Shown here one piece after another: positions 14,916 through 23,211 of a DNA stretch of 64,000 bases. The first letter of the stretch is position 1. Each line of letters begins with the position of its first letter. The notes under the pieces were generated by a model. That model searched no databases, was not told where the DNA came from, and saw only the letters and a list, made by a program, of their open reading frames with translations. A program made the position numbers and the translations under genes. Origin of the DNA: Sutcliffiella horikoshii (GTDB taxonomy: Bacteria > Bacillota > Bacilli > Bacillales > Bacillaceae_I); NCBI RefSeq assembly GCF_008180725.1, contig NZ_VTEV01000006.1, positions 131,409 through 195,408 on the forward strand. The letters run 5' to 3'.

Positions 14916-16280
14916 ATGAATGTACTTGATTTAGAGGAATTTAACGTAATAGAAGGATGGGACAGTGAGGAGTATTACAAATTCGTTGTAGAGGCTAAAG
15001 AACCGCCAGTATTCTGTACGCTATGCGGTTCATTCATAGAGGAAGGTCAGCATTTCAAGGTACACGACAAGCGACCTCGTACCGTTGCTGATGTAGACCT
15101 AAGAGGTAAGAAGGTTGTAATAGATATTATTCAGAAGCGTTACAAGTGTCCTAACTGCGGAGATAACTTCACTGAATACTTCAAGTCTATCGAAAGAAAC
15201 GACAGAGTTACACAGCGATTATTTAAGCGTATGGGCGAGGATTCAATTAAAGGTAAGAATACTTTCAAGAGTATAGCTGAACAGCATGGAGTGACCGACA
15301 CAACGGTTAAGAGAGCCTTCTGGCAACACGTTGATGAACTATATAGAGGTCGTGTCTTAATAGCTCCAAGAGTGCTTGGAATTGACGAGGTTTATCTTCA
15401 TGAGGAAGGTGTTCACCGTAAACAACCTTATGCAGTATTCACTGACATTGAGAACAACGAAATCATTGAGTTTCTTGCAGGTAATAGTAAAGAACTTGTG
15501 ATAGATGTTATTAAGCAAATGAAAGGCTATGAGAACATCGAGATAGTCGCTATGGATATGAACTCTGGTTATCGTAGTGCAGTCAAAGAAACCATACCTG
15601 ATGCTTACTGTGTAGTGGATCACTTCCACGTTATACAGAAAGCTAATATGCGACTGAATGAGATAAGAGCCAAGATACAAAACAAACTTAATAAAGGCGA
15701 GAAGAAAGAACTATACAAAGTAAAGTGGCTAATCACTTCTAATCGTGAGAATTTAGACGAGGAAGCCATATTCCGCCTTGATAGTGAGTTAGAAAAGTAT
15801 GAAAGACTTCATACTGCCTATTGGCTTAAAGAAGGCTTACGAGATGTCTACAAGCAGAAAACGAAGTATGACGCTTTCCAACAGTATTTTAAATGGGAGC
15901 AATCATTTCCGCCGAAAGGTGCTAATGAAATGAGGAAAGTCCAGAAGATGATTGAAAAGATTAAGCAAGAGGTATTCGCATATTTTGACGGTAGAATCAC
16001 CAATGCTTATACAGAGTCATTTAACAATGTAATCAAACGAATTGTAAGGCTTGGTGTTGGTTATAGCTACGATGTTCTAAGAGCAAAGATACTCTTCGGA
16101 ACGAAAGCAACAGAGGTTAAGAAACTAAAGGATATGAATTTCAATCGTATATTCAATGAATTAGCACGCAAGTCAGGTAAGGTTATCTGGACTGATCCTA
16201 ATAGTGAATATGCAGAAAATTATTCGTATAGGGTGAATATTGATGACTTATTACAAGCAATGGAGGAAGGGGAATTATAG
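14916..16280 (+). CDS. ISL3-family transposase
   Basis: A 454-residue DDE transposase. Two zinc pairs lie at the N-terminus (FCTLCG at about 33-38; YKCPNCG at 76-82), then a helix-turn-helix (SIAEQHGVTDTTVKRAFWQH) and the catalytic triad D157 (LGIDEVY), D214 (MDMNSGYRSA) and E367 (NAYTESFNN). The length fits ISL3 elements. Clear terminal inverted repeats or target duplications were not found on either side, so it may be an element with worn ends or a phage-resident copy. It sits between the Dam-like gene and an AT-rich gene pair. Confidence 0.85.
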   Translation: MNVLDLEEFNVIEGWDSEEYYKFVVEAKEPPVFCTLCGSFIEEGQHFKVHDKRPRTVADVDLRGKKVVIDIIQKRYKCPNCGDNFTEYFKSIERNDRVTQRLFKRMGEDSIKGKNTFKSIAEQHGVTDTTVKRAFWQHVDELYRGRVLIAPRVLGIDEVYLHEEGVHRKQPYAVFTDIENNEIIEFLAGNSKELVIDVIKQMKGYENIEIVAMDMNSGYRSAVKETIPDAYCVVDHFHVIQKANMRLNEIRAKIQNKLNKGEKKELYKVKWLITSNRENLDEEAIFRLDSELEKYERLHTAYWLKEGLRDVYKQKTKYDAFQQYFKWEQSFPPKGANEMRKVQKMIEKIKQEVFAYFDGRITNAYTESFNNVIKRIVRLGVGYSYDVLRAKILFGTKATEVKKLKDMNFNRIFNELARKSGKVIWTDPNSEYAENYSYRVNIDDLLQAMEEGEL

Positions 16281-16413
16281 TCCCTTTTCTCTACAATTCC
16301 CAACGAAAGTTGAATACCCAATAAATTGTCTAATCGTGTCAAATAATGACGAACGATAAAGGTTGTCTGTCTAGTTCCTCTGTCTCATACTTATAGGGCG
16401 GAGGTGGAGTAAA
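16281..16413. other. Region after the transposase, no gene
   Basis: About 130 bases that should hold the right end of the insertion sequence if it is a complete element. No inverted match to the left flank (14821-14915) was seen by eye. GGCGGAGGTGGAG close to 16,400 provides the ribosome binding site of the next gene. Confidence 0.35.
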
Positions 16414-17304
16414 ATGGCAACTAAAGAGGTTAAATTTGATTATTTTTTAGTAAAAACACCTGGTCAAACTCACGATGTGTTTGACCAGAATTTAATCAAT
16501 GAAAATCAATTGATAAATAAAACAGAAGTTGATGTATTTGGATACACATTAAGGATAGGCTCTATGCGAAAGTTAAAAAGAAATATTTCTTTACCAGATT
16601 TAGTAGATAACTACCTCTGGGTAGTTTCTGTTGAAAGAATTAATCTTACTGATGAAGCATATGTTGGTAAAAAAGGTAAAGCAGGAAGAGCAACTTACGC
16701 AGCAAATCCTGATGAAGGACCATTAAGTGATACTGTATTTTTATATGATCCAAAAACTGCAGTGATAATAGTTCAAAGAGCCAGAGGCGGTGTAAATCAA
16801 TCTGGTATGATTAACTATATTTCTAAGTTGTGTAAAGTTGATGAAGTAGAATTAGAAGTAATGATAGATCCCAAAGTGTTAGATAAATTGGATAAAATAC
16901 CTATGGTTAAATCCATTGAATATTCAATAGCGACTCCTACCCAACTCGGGGAATATAAAGATGATCAAAGAGGGATTTTTGGTGATATTAAACTCGCCAA
17001 ACTACTAGGAGGTAGTAATTTAAAATTAGTAATTGGTGCAGATAAGAATGAATACCTAGAAACAAAAAAAGCCATTGAAAAGGTGAAAATGATTTTAAAA
17101 ACAAGTCAAAAAGTGTCAGTTATGAAAGTGAACGGTACTAAAGATGGTGAAGAAGAAATTTTAGACTTGATAAATAAAAGAATACAATATAAAGAAAGAA
17201 TAAACCCTGGTAGAGGAAAAAAGGTATCCTATGTACACATTATGGATACCATTGAAAATGCATATCGATCCAGGGAGAAAATAATTATTGATTATACGAA
17301 ATAA
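16414..17304 (+). CDS. Unknown soluble protein (DUF6731-like), first gene of an AT-rich pair
   Basis: A 296-residue soluble protein, lysine- and isoleucine-rich. The layout (RIGSMRKLKRNISLPDLVDN, LWVVSVERINLTDEAYVGKK, TVFLYDPKTAVIIVQRARGG, then a charged C-terminus) resembles DUF6731 proteins of phages; the name is recalled from pattern and is uncertain. Its base composition is lower in GC than its neighbours and codon use is A/T-ending, signs of separate origin. A four-span membrane protein follows 22 bases later and a terminator closes the pair. A two-gene soluble/membrane layout is seen in several phage-defence systems; a defence role is speculation. Confidence 0.55.
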   Translation: MATKEVKFDYFLVKTPGQTHDVFDQNLINENQLINKTEVDVFGYTLRIGSMRKLKRNISLPDLVDNYLWVVSVERINLTDEAYVGKKGKAGRATYAANPDEGPLSDTVFLYDPKTAVIIVQRARGGVNQSGMINYISKLCKVDEVELEVMIDPKVLDKLDKIPMVKSIEYSIATPTQLGEYKDDQRGIFGDIKLAKLLGGSNLKLVIGADKNEYLETKKAIEKVKMILKTSQKVSVMKVNGTKDGEEEILDLINKRIQYKERINPGRGKKVSYVHIMDTIENAYRSREKIIIDYTK

Positions 17305-17326
17305 GTACTTTGATGGAGGCGGTTAA

Positions 17327-17770
17327 ATGAAAAGAACTATCTCTATTGCTATAATAATAGGTCTTTTTATTGAAGTAATTGTTCTTTATTTCAGATTAGA
17401 AATAACAGATATTCCACTATTCAAGGACTTACTTTCGGCGACAATTTCAATGGGATCTATAGCAGTTGGTTTTTTAGCAGCTGCTATCACTCTTATGCCT
17501 TCTCTAGAGGGGAATAAGTTTTTAAGTAAGTTGAAGCAGCTTGGTGGCTATAAGAAGATACTTAATGCTTTGTTACTTGCTATTGCATTGCTCTTCATAC
17601 TTTGTCTAATTTCCCTGGTAGGATTATTTTTTGATTTGGAAACGGTAAGCACCATTACAAGTTTATTTCTTTATTTGTGGATATTTTTCTTTATAGTAGC
17701 TATCTACTCGGTTTCAGTAGTAATTGTCACGTTCTTATTTTACTTAAGATTATCAGCCGATGATTATTAA
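17327..17770 (+). CDS. Small polytopic membrane protein, second gene of the pair
   Basis: A 147-residue protein dominated by hydrophobic segments at about 4-22, 38-58, 79-102 and 108-139, with a short basic loop (GNKFLSKLKQLGGYKK) between the second and third. GGAGG precedes the ATG. It follows the unknown soluble gene in one transcription unit and ends at a terminator. No family is recognised. In a defence setting such a protein would be the membrane effector, but nothing here proves this. Confidence 0.6.
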   Translation: MKRTISIAIIIGLFIEVIVLYFRLEITDIPLFKDLLSATISMGSIAVGFLAAAITLMPSLEGNKFLSKLKQLGGYKKILNALLLAIALLFILCLISLVGLFFDLETVSTITSLFLYLWIFFFIVAIYSVSVVIVTFLFYLRLSADDY

Positions 17771-17794
17771 TCACCCTTGAAAGGGTGATTTTTT
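17771..17794 (+). terminator. Rho-independent terminator
   Basis: TCACCCTT (17771-17778) pairs with AAGGGTGA (17781-17788) around a two-base loop extension, followed by six T. It closes the unknown gene pair. Confidence 0.85.
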
Positions 17795-17857
17795 CTTGCA
17801 GGAAATCTTATCCTTTTGTCGAATTATAGATTGCAGAAGATTAAAGGAGAGATGAAA

Positions 17858-18190
17858 ATGGAAGGATACTCACTTACGAATAGGTCCATAAAATTCGCCG
17901 CCTACAGCATTCTGGTGATAGGCATATTAGGTTTTCTTATGTTAGGTAATACTCTAACCACAACAGAACCTGATATCGAGTTAACCTTAACAGGTGGAGT
18001 CATAGAGGGTGATGAAATTCCTCATCCACAGAGATGGTTATTTGCAGTTATTTTCTTGGGAACAGGAATATTTTATGCCTTAATTTTATTTGCGATTAGT
18101 GAAGCATTAACCAGACTTCATGATATGGCTGATTATTCTCGGGAATCAAGTAGACACTTAACAAGTTTAAATCAAAAAGCATCCATCTAA
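17858..18190 (+). CDS. Small membrane protein, unknown
   Basis: A 110-residue protein with two membrane segments (about 12-32 and 59-82) separated by a polar, acidic loop (TTTEPDIELTLTGG). The second ATG (17858) is better spaced from AAAGGAGAG than the ATG at 17852. Its own terminator follows, so it forms a single-gene unit in the accessory block. Function unknown. Confidence 0.55.
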   Translation: MEGYSLTNRSIKFAAYSILVIGILGFLMLGNTLTTTEPDIELTLTGGVIEGDEIPHPQRWLFAVIFLGTGIFYALILFAISEALTRLHDMADYSRESSRHLTSLNQKASI

Positions 18191-18191
18191 T

Positions 18192-18218
18192 AAGCATCCA
18201 TCTAATGGGTGCTTTTTA
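18192..18218 (+). terminator. Rho-independent terminator next to a short direct repeat
   Basis: AAGCATCCA (18192-18200) pairs with TGGGTGCTT (18206-18214), then T-run. The left arm with TCTAA is also present once more just before it (AGCATCCATCTAA at the gene end), a 13-base direct repeat that makes two alternative left arms. Confidence 0.7.
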
Positions 18219-18243
18219 TATTGTCTAAAAGAAGGTGAATTTA

Positions 18244-18294
18244 TTGAAACTTGCTGATCATTTGTCTAGAGAGCAAATAAAACTATTCAAATGA
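18244..18294 (+). CDS. Possible 16-residue leader peptide
   Basis: TTG 18244 follows GAAGGTGA, and its stop overlaps the ATG of the next gene (ATGA). The product (MKLADHLSREQIKLFK) is too short to identify. Its main support is the coupling to a gene that lacks its own ribosome binding site. Confidence 0.3.
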   Translation: MKLADHLSREQIKLFK

Positions 18295-18422
18295 GGAGGG
18301 AGAAGCGAACAATTAAACCAGTGAAACTAAATGAGCAGCTGTTTAGGAGAGAGCGGGAAGAAGTAATGGGTAGGAACCGGGATATTTACAAAAGGGTGGG
18401 AGGAGTTGTAAGAAGGAAGTAA
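18291..18422 (+). CDS. 43-residue arginine-rich phage protein
   Basis: A very basic product (MRREKRTIKPVKLNEQLFRR ... IYKRVGGVVRRK). Its ATG overlaps the stop of the preceding mini-frame. Small basic proteins are common just before the terminase cluster. No family is recognised. Confidence 0.45.
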   Translation: MRREKRTIKPVKLNEQLFRREREEVMGRNRDIYKRVGGVVRRK

Positions 18423-18466
18423 ATTGCCTTTTGTCGAATGTATGTTATACGAAAGGAGGTATAAAA

Positions 18467-18829
18467 ATGAAAAGAGATATGGAAATTGTAAGGGGAATGC
18501 TATTAGAATTTGCAAGTGGGGAAGGTCGTACGAGCTTTAATACTGTTATTGAAGAAGATAAAGTGTATATTTACCACTTAAAAATAATGAGAGAAGCTGG
18601 ATTAATAGATTATAAAGAAAGTGGTTATAAAGGTGGAATGGTCTTGTTAGATATCCCAACCTTAACTTGGTTTGGTAATGATTACTTAGATACAGTAGCT
18701 AATGAATCAGTTTGGAGCAGAACCAAAGCAGGATTGAAAGAAAAAGGGTTTGAATTAAGTGGAGTACCATTCCAAGTCTTGAAGGACTATGCCGCATTTC
18801 AACTAAAACAATTTATGGGAATAGAATAA
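18467..18829 (+). CDS. DUF2513-family protein
   Basis: A 120-residue protein starting MKRDMEIVRGMLLEFASGEG, with IYHLKIMREAGLIDYKES and LTWFGNDYLDTVANESVWSR, the DUF2513 pattern, which is a winged-helix-like protein of unknown role found in prophages and islands. AAAGGAGGT precedes ATG 18467. A terminator follows directly. DNA binding is inferred from the fold. Confidence 0.7.
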   Translation: MKRDMEIVRGMLLEFASGEGRTSFNTVIEEDKVYIYHLKIMREAGLIDYKESGYKGGMVLLDIPTLTWFGNDYLDTVANESVWSRTKAGLKEKGFELSGVPFQVLKDYAAFQLKQFMGIE

Positions 18830-18835
18830 TTTATT

Positions 18836-18864
18836 AAGACATCTCATCTGAGTTGTCTTTTTTT
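18836..18864 (+). terminator. Rho-independent terminator
   Basis: AAGACA (18836-18841) pairs with TGTCTT (18854-18859), with an inner TCA/TGA pair, followed by a T-run. It separates the accessory block from the packaging genes. Confidence 0.7.
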
Positions 18865-18877
18865 ATGAGGTGATCAA

Positions 18878-19222
18878 TTGCCTGAATACCAATCCAAGCT
18901 ACAGAAACGAAAGTTCTACGATAGCAAAGCCTGGAAACTTATTCGAGAAACAATAAAGAAGCGAGACAACTATGAATGCCAGGAGTGTAAGAGACAGGGT
19001 AAGGTATTCCTAGATACGAATGAGTATAGCGAGAAGGCAAAGCGAAAGAAGATACAGTTGGTTGTGGATCACATCGAAGAACTTGAGGACCGTCCTGATT
19101 TAGCGCTTGATGAAGAGAACCTTCAGACACTTTGTGTGAATTGTCATAATAAAAAGCATGGTCGATACTTTCGAAAGTTTGTGTGGAAAGAAAACAAATG
19201 GGCACAAGACGAACGATGGTAG
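18878..19222 (+). CDS. HNH endonuclease, packaging-associated
   Basis: A 114-residue HNH nuclease: zinc residues C34 and C37, VVDHIEE with D64-H65, and C86-x2-C89-H90-N91-x2-H94 near the C-terminus. In cos phages of the HK97 group, an HNH protein encoded beside the terminase is needed for specific DNA cleavage at cos. Here it lies immediately before the terminase small subunit. Start TTG 18878 behind GAGGTGATC. Confidence 0.9.
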   Translation: MPEYQSKLQKRKFYDSKAWKLIRETIKKRDNYECQECKRQGKVFLDTNEYSEKAKRKKIQLVVDHIEELEDRPDLALDEENLQTLCVNCHNKKHGRYFRKFVWKENKWAQDERW

Positions 19223-19331
19223 GTACCCCCCCTTAAAAACTTTGCGTTATTATTCGAAAGGGACACCGGTGTAAGGGTATTGCAACTGTCGAGATTTCCA
19301 GAGAAAAATTCTTACGTAAGGGGGGGTGTGA
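19223..19331. other. Candidate cos region between HNH and TerS
   Basis: The 110-base gap is framed by an inverted C-run and G-run (TACCCCCCCTTA from 19223; TAAGGGGGGGTG up to 19329) and holds a perfect ten-base palindrome ACACCGGTGT at 19263-19272. Cleavage sites of cos phages have such two-fold symmetry and lie next to the terminase genes. The G-rich right arm is also the ribosome binding site of TerS. Assignment as cos is inferred. Confidence 0.45.
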
Positions 19332-19652
19332 ATGGCTGTTGCTATATCTAAACTACTAAAACAATTGATGAGTCGAATTGATAACGATGATCTTGTAGAA
19401 GTAGAAAAAGTAGAAAGATATATAAGCTTGGTCAAATTAAATAAAGAGTTGGACAAAGATATCAAGCGAGAAGGGGCCACCGTGGTTACGGAGAACGGCA
19501 ATCAACGCTTTGTTAAAAGCCATCCGGCAGTCAATGACAAAATGAAAGTCAATGCACAGTTGTTGGCCATTGAAAAATCATTTAACTTCATTAGCGATGG
19601 AGCACCCCCTTCATCAGAAAGTGATGATTATTCAGAGGCTGATCTAATTTGA
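19332..19652 (+). CDS. terS: Terminase small subunit, P27 family
   Basis: A 106-residue protein, helical, with the P27-like core VEKVERYISLVKLNKELDKD and VVTENGNQRFVKSHPAVNDK ending in MKVNAQLLAIEKSF. It recognises phage DNA and hands it to TerL. Its stop overlaps the TTG start of the large subunit gene. Start ATG 19332 follows GGGGGGG. Confidence 0.85.
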   Translation: MAVAISKLLKQLMSRIDNDDLVEVEKVERYISLVKLNKELDKDIKREGATVVTENGNQRFVKSHPAVNDKMKVNAQLLAIEKSFNFISDGAPPSSESDDYSEADLI

Positions 19653-21325
19653 TATCGAATAAGTATGTTGATGAATATATAGAACTCTGGAAATCAGGAA
19701 AAATAAAACTAAATAAAGAACGCATCTTACTTATTGAGTATCTGGAAGAGCATGTTTTAAGTCGAGAAGATTTATATTTTAATGACGAAATGATTGAAAA
19801 CTGTATTCGTTTTGGTGAGAAGTGGTATTTTCCATTGCAGCCATTTCAGCGGTTTTTAATTGCTTTCGTCTTTTTGTTTTTCAAGCAAAACAACCGAGTG
19901 TTTTATCGGAAACATTTTTGGATGAAAGGGAGAGGGGCAGGTAAGAATGGTTTAATTTCTGTTGTGACTCACTTTCTAATTAGCTCATTACACGGAATAA
20001 GAGAATATCACATATCCATTGTTGCAAACTCAGAAGACCAAGCAAAAACATCCTTTGATGAATCATACAATGTTATTGGTCGGTCAGGACCCTTAAAGTC
20101 CATGTTCAGAAGAACTAAGACGCAAATAACCTCTAAGAAAACTGATGCAGTATTAAAGTTCCGAACTTCTAACGGTGAGACAAAGGACGGCTTGCGTGAT
20201 GGGGCTGTTGTGTTTGATGAAATTCACCAATACGAATCAAACAAAGATGTCCGTGTCCATATAAGTGGTCTTGGTAAGAAGCAGCCACCGAGGGAATTTT
20301 ATATTGGTACAGATGGATATGTTCGTGATGGCTTTCTCGACAAAATGAAAGAAAAGGCAATGAAGGTGTTAAAGGGAGAAGCAAGACCAAACGCTTTATT
20401 CCCTTTCATTTGTAAGCTAGACGAAGAAAGTGAAATAAACGATCAGGACAATTGGGAAAAATCAAACCCTATGTTAAGTCATCCTCGAAGCCAATACGCC
20501 CAAGGGCTCTTCGATACAATTATGGAAGAGTACGAAGATCTGGAAGATGATCCGAGCAACCGGGAAGAGTTCATGACTAAGCGTATGAACTTGCCGGTCA
20601 CTGACTTGGAAAGATCTGTTGCGAAATGGGAAGAGATTGAAGCTACTAATCAACCACTTCCGGATTTGTTGCATAAGGAATGTATGGGCTGCATAGACTT
20701 CGCGAGCATTCGTGACTTTGCGTCATGTGGTCTAGTGTTTAGGTATGAAGGAAAGTACCCATTCATTACGCATTCTTATGTAAGAAAAGAGTTTGCTGAT
20801 AAATATTACAGCTACTCTAAAAAGCAAGATGCCGAAATGGCGGGTAAGAGGACATTTGCTCCTATTCGTGAGTGGGAAGAAGAGGGCCTGCTATCTGTGG
20901 TTGATGAGGAAACAATTAACCCACAAACAATTGTCGACTGGTTTGTTGAGAAGCGTGAATACTATCACATAAAAAAAATAATAGGAGATAACTTTCGAAT
21001 GGAAGTGTTAAAGCCGTTGTTTGAGAAGGCCGGATTCGAAGTGGAAGTGATTCGGAATCCAAAAGCAATTCATAGTTTACTGGCGCCGCGCGTGGAGTTA
21101 GGTTTCGCCAATCGATTATTTATCTTTGGAGATCATCCTTTGATGCGATGGTTCACTAATAATGTTCTAGTTAAAATCAAGAAAGATGGTAACAAGGAAT
21201 ATGAAAAAAAAGAGCCTGTCCGCAGAAAGACAGATGGGTTTCAATGTTTTGTACATGGATTATATCGGGTGGACGAGCTTCCTGATGGAGAAGAGGAGTT
21301 TGTCCTGGATGATATTACATTTTAG
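19649..21325 (+). CDS. terL: Terminase large subunit
   Basis: A 558-residue packaging ATPase/nuclease: Walker A-like KGRGAGKNG at about 93-101, Walker B AVVFDEIH at about 185-192, and a C-terminal RNase H nuclease region beginning GCIDFASIRDFASCG (first Asp) with GDNFRMEVLKPLFEKAGF later. It drives DNA into proheads and cuts at cos. Start TTG 19649 overlaps terS by four bases. The portal gene follows after 18 bases. Confidence 0.93.
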   Translation: MISNKYVDEYIELWKSGKIKLNKERILLIEYLEEHVLSREDLYFNDEMIENCIRFGEKWYFPLQPFQRFLIAFVFLFFKQNNRVFYRKHFWMKGRGAGKNGLISVVTHFLISSLHGIREYHISIVANSEDQAKTSFDESYNVIGRSGPLKSMFRRTKTQITSKKTDAVLKFRTSNGETKDGLRDGAVVFDEIHQYESNKDVRVHISGLGKKQPPREFYIGTDGYVRDGFLDKMKEKAMKVLKGEARPNALFPFICKLDEESEINDQDNWEKSNPMLSHPRSQYAQGLFDTIMEEYEDLEDDPSNREEFMTKRMNLPVTDLERSVAKWEEIEATNQPLPDLLHKECMGCIDFASIRDFASCGLVFRYEGKYPFITHSYVRKEFADKYYSYSKKQDAEMAGKRTFAPIREWEEEGLLSVVDEETINPQTIVDWFVEKREYYHIKKIIGDNFRMEVLKPLFEKAGFEVEVIRNPKAIHSLLAPRVELGFANRLFIFGDHPLMRWFTNNVLVKIKKDGNKEYEKKEPVRRKTDGFQCFVHGLYRVDELPDGEEEFVLDDITF

Positions 21326-21343
21326 CTAGAAGGAGGTGAGACA

Positions 21344-22480
21344 TTGGGACTGCTGGATATAATTAAAAAAAATAGTGAGTTGGAACACCTTTATGATTTT
21401 GAACTGATCGGAGAGACCTCAACCAGAATTCACATGAAAAAGCTGGCCATACAAATATGTGTCAATATGATTGCTCGTACAATCAGTCAGACGGAATTTT
21501 ATGTGAAGAAAGACAAAAAAATCTTGAAGGATGAAATGTATTACAAGTTGAATGTTCGACCTAACAGGAATATGTCCTCAAGTGAGTTTTGGCAAACTGT
21601 GGTCCATAGAATGATTCATAATAATGAGTGCCTTATTGTTCAGTCAGACAGCGGAGATTTACTAATAGCTGAATCTTTCAAGCGAACGGAATACGCAATG
21701 ATTGACGATACATTCAAAGAAGTGAAAGTAAGGAATTATGAGTTTTCACGTACATTTCAAATGAGTGATGTCATTTATATTCCATACAGTAATACGAACC
21801 TGACAAAGTTATTGGATAGTCTTTACACGGATTACGGTGAACTATTTGGCAGAATCATAGAGTTCCAGAAACGGAAAAATCAGATTCGCGGGAAGGTTAA
21901 AATTGATGGAGTTAACGAAAAAGGAGAGGCCTTTAAAGTAAAGCTACAAAACTACATCAATAAAGTCTATGAAGCATTTTCCACAAAATCAGTTGCTCTT
22001 GTTCCGGAACAAAAGGGATTCAGTTATGAGGAAATCAACAACTCTTCCCAAACACAAAGTGTGGATGAAGTAAATAAAGTGACTGATGGTTTCCTCAATC
22101 AAGTAGCTAAATCATTGGGGATTCCTATACCACTTATTCATGGGGACATGGCTGATGTCGAAAAGGTAACCCGTAACTATATGACTTTCTGTATCGATCC
22201 TTTCTTGAAAACTATCAAGGATGAAATGAATGCAAAGGTAATAGACAAAAAAGATTATCTGGCAGGCAGGAAGTTGGAAAGCAAGCGAGTTTCTTACAGC
22301 AACATGTTTGACGTGGCTACAGCCGTTGACAAGCTTAGGTCTTCAGGGGTTATGAGTGGTAATGAACTTCGAGAAGAGTTAGGTAAAGAGAGAGAGGATG
22401 ATCCGATGCTGGACAAGTTTGTTATTACTAAGAACTACCAGGAAAGCGGAGAAGCACTTAAAGGAGGTGAGAAAGAATGA
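21344..22480 (+). CDS. HK97-family portal protein
   Basis: A 378-residue portal protein (begins MGLLDIIKKNSELEHLYD; ARTISQTEFYVKK; YYKLNVRPNRNMSSSEFWQT; then SLGIPIPLIHGDMADVEKVT). Twelve copies form the DNA channel at one capsid vertex. Start TTG 21344 with AAGGAGGTGA. It overlaps the protease gene by four bases (ATGA). Confidence 0.9.
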   Translation: MGLLDIIKKNSELEHLYDFELIGETSTRIHMKKLAIQICVNMIARTISQTEFYVKKDKKILKDEMYYKLNVRPNRNMSSSEFWQTVVHRMIHNNECLIVQSDSGDLLIAESFKRTEYAMIDDTFKEVKVRNYEFSRTFQMSDVIYIPYSNTNLTKLLDSLYTDYGELFGRIIEFQKRKNQIRGKVKIDGVNEKGEAFKVKLQNYINKVYEAFSTKSVALVPEQKGFSYEEINNSSQTQSVDEVNKVTDGFLNQVAKSLGIPIPLIHGDMADVEKVTRNYMTFCIDPFLKTIKDEMNAKVIDKKDYLAGRKLESKRVSYSNMFDVATAVDKLRSSGVMSGNELREELGKEREDDPMLDKFVITKNYQESGEALKGGEKE

Positions 22481-23208
22481 AGCATAAGATAAAAGGGGAT
22501 ATTATCAGCTGGAACTCAAGTATTTGGGATTTTAACAATAAGATGAAAACGATTAAGGAAGATGATGACATTGACCTTGAAATCAATTCTTATGGCGGAG
22601 ATGTTTTCTTAGGTATAGACCTTATGAACACATTACGAGGTCATAAGGGTAAGGTGACAGTCACAATAACCGGAATTGCAGCAAGTGCTGCATCAGTAAT
22701 TGTGATGGGTGCTGATGTCATTAGGGCATATAGCAACACCCAATTGATGCTCCACAATGCATGGACTTATGCTGTGGGAAATGCAAAAGAGCTTAGGAAG
22801 GTTGCAGATGACTTGGATAGTATAGGCGAATCTGTATTGGCTTGCTATACGCATAGAATTGACGAGGATGAGGCGAAAAAGCTTCTTGATGATGAAACAT
22901 ACTTATCGGCGAAAAAAGCGCTGGAAAAGGGCTTGATTGACGAAATTGTTGATTCTAAACCTGAAGAAGTTGAATCATCTATCTTTGAAAACAAAGCGAA
23001 GGAATTTAACAATCAAATTTCAAAGCCTGCCTTGTCCCAACCAGCTGTTGCATCTGCAAGCATCGATGCGGAAACATTAAAACAGATGTTTACCGAATTT
23101 AAAAATGAAATAAAAAATGATTTTAAACCAAAAGAAGAGCCAGCTCCTAAACCTGCTGAACCTAAGCAGAATATGAGCTCGCTCTTTTTACATTTGAAGG
23201 GAGAATAA
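22477..23208 (+). CDS. ClpP-like prohead protease
   Basis: A 243-residue serine protease of the ClpP fold: NSYGGDVFLGIDLMNTLRGH at 38-56, nucleophile Ser in GIAASAAS (about S70) and His in MLHNAW (about H93). The C-terminal 70 residues are Pro/Lys-rich and helical (FTEFKNEIKNDFKPKEEPAP) and may act as an internal scaffold. It should mature the capsid encoded next. Confidence 0.88.
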   Translation: MKHKIKGDIISWNSSIWDFNNKMKTIKEDDDIDLEINSYGGDVFLGIDLMNTLRGHKGKVTVTITGIAASAASVIVMGADVIRAYSNTQLMLHNAWTYAVGNAKELRKVADDLDSIGESVLACYTHRIDEDEAKKLLDDETYLSAKKALEKGLIDEIVDSKPEEVESSIFENKAKEFNNQISKPALSQPAVASASIDAETLKQMFTEFKNEIKNDFKPKEEPAPKPAEPKQNMSSLFLHLKGE

Positions 23209-23211
23209 AAC

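Noticed and set aside
14821-16413. Terminal inverted repeats and target duplication of the ISL3 element
   Set aside because: Flanks were compared by eye in both orientations; no convincing inverted match was seen. The inverted repeat at 14853-14912 is local and fits translational control, not an element end.
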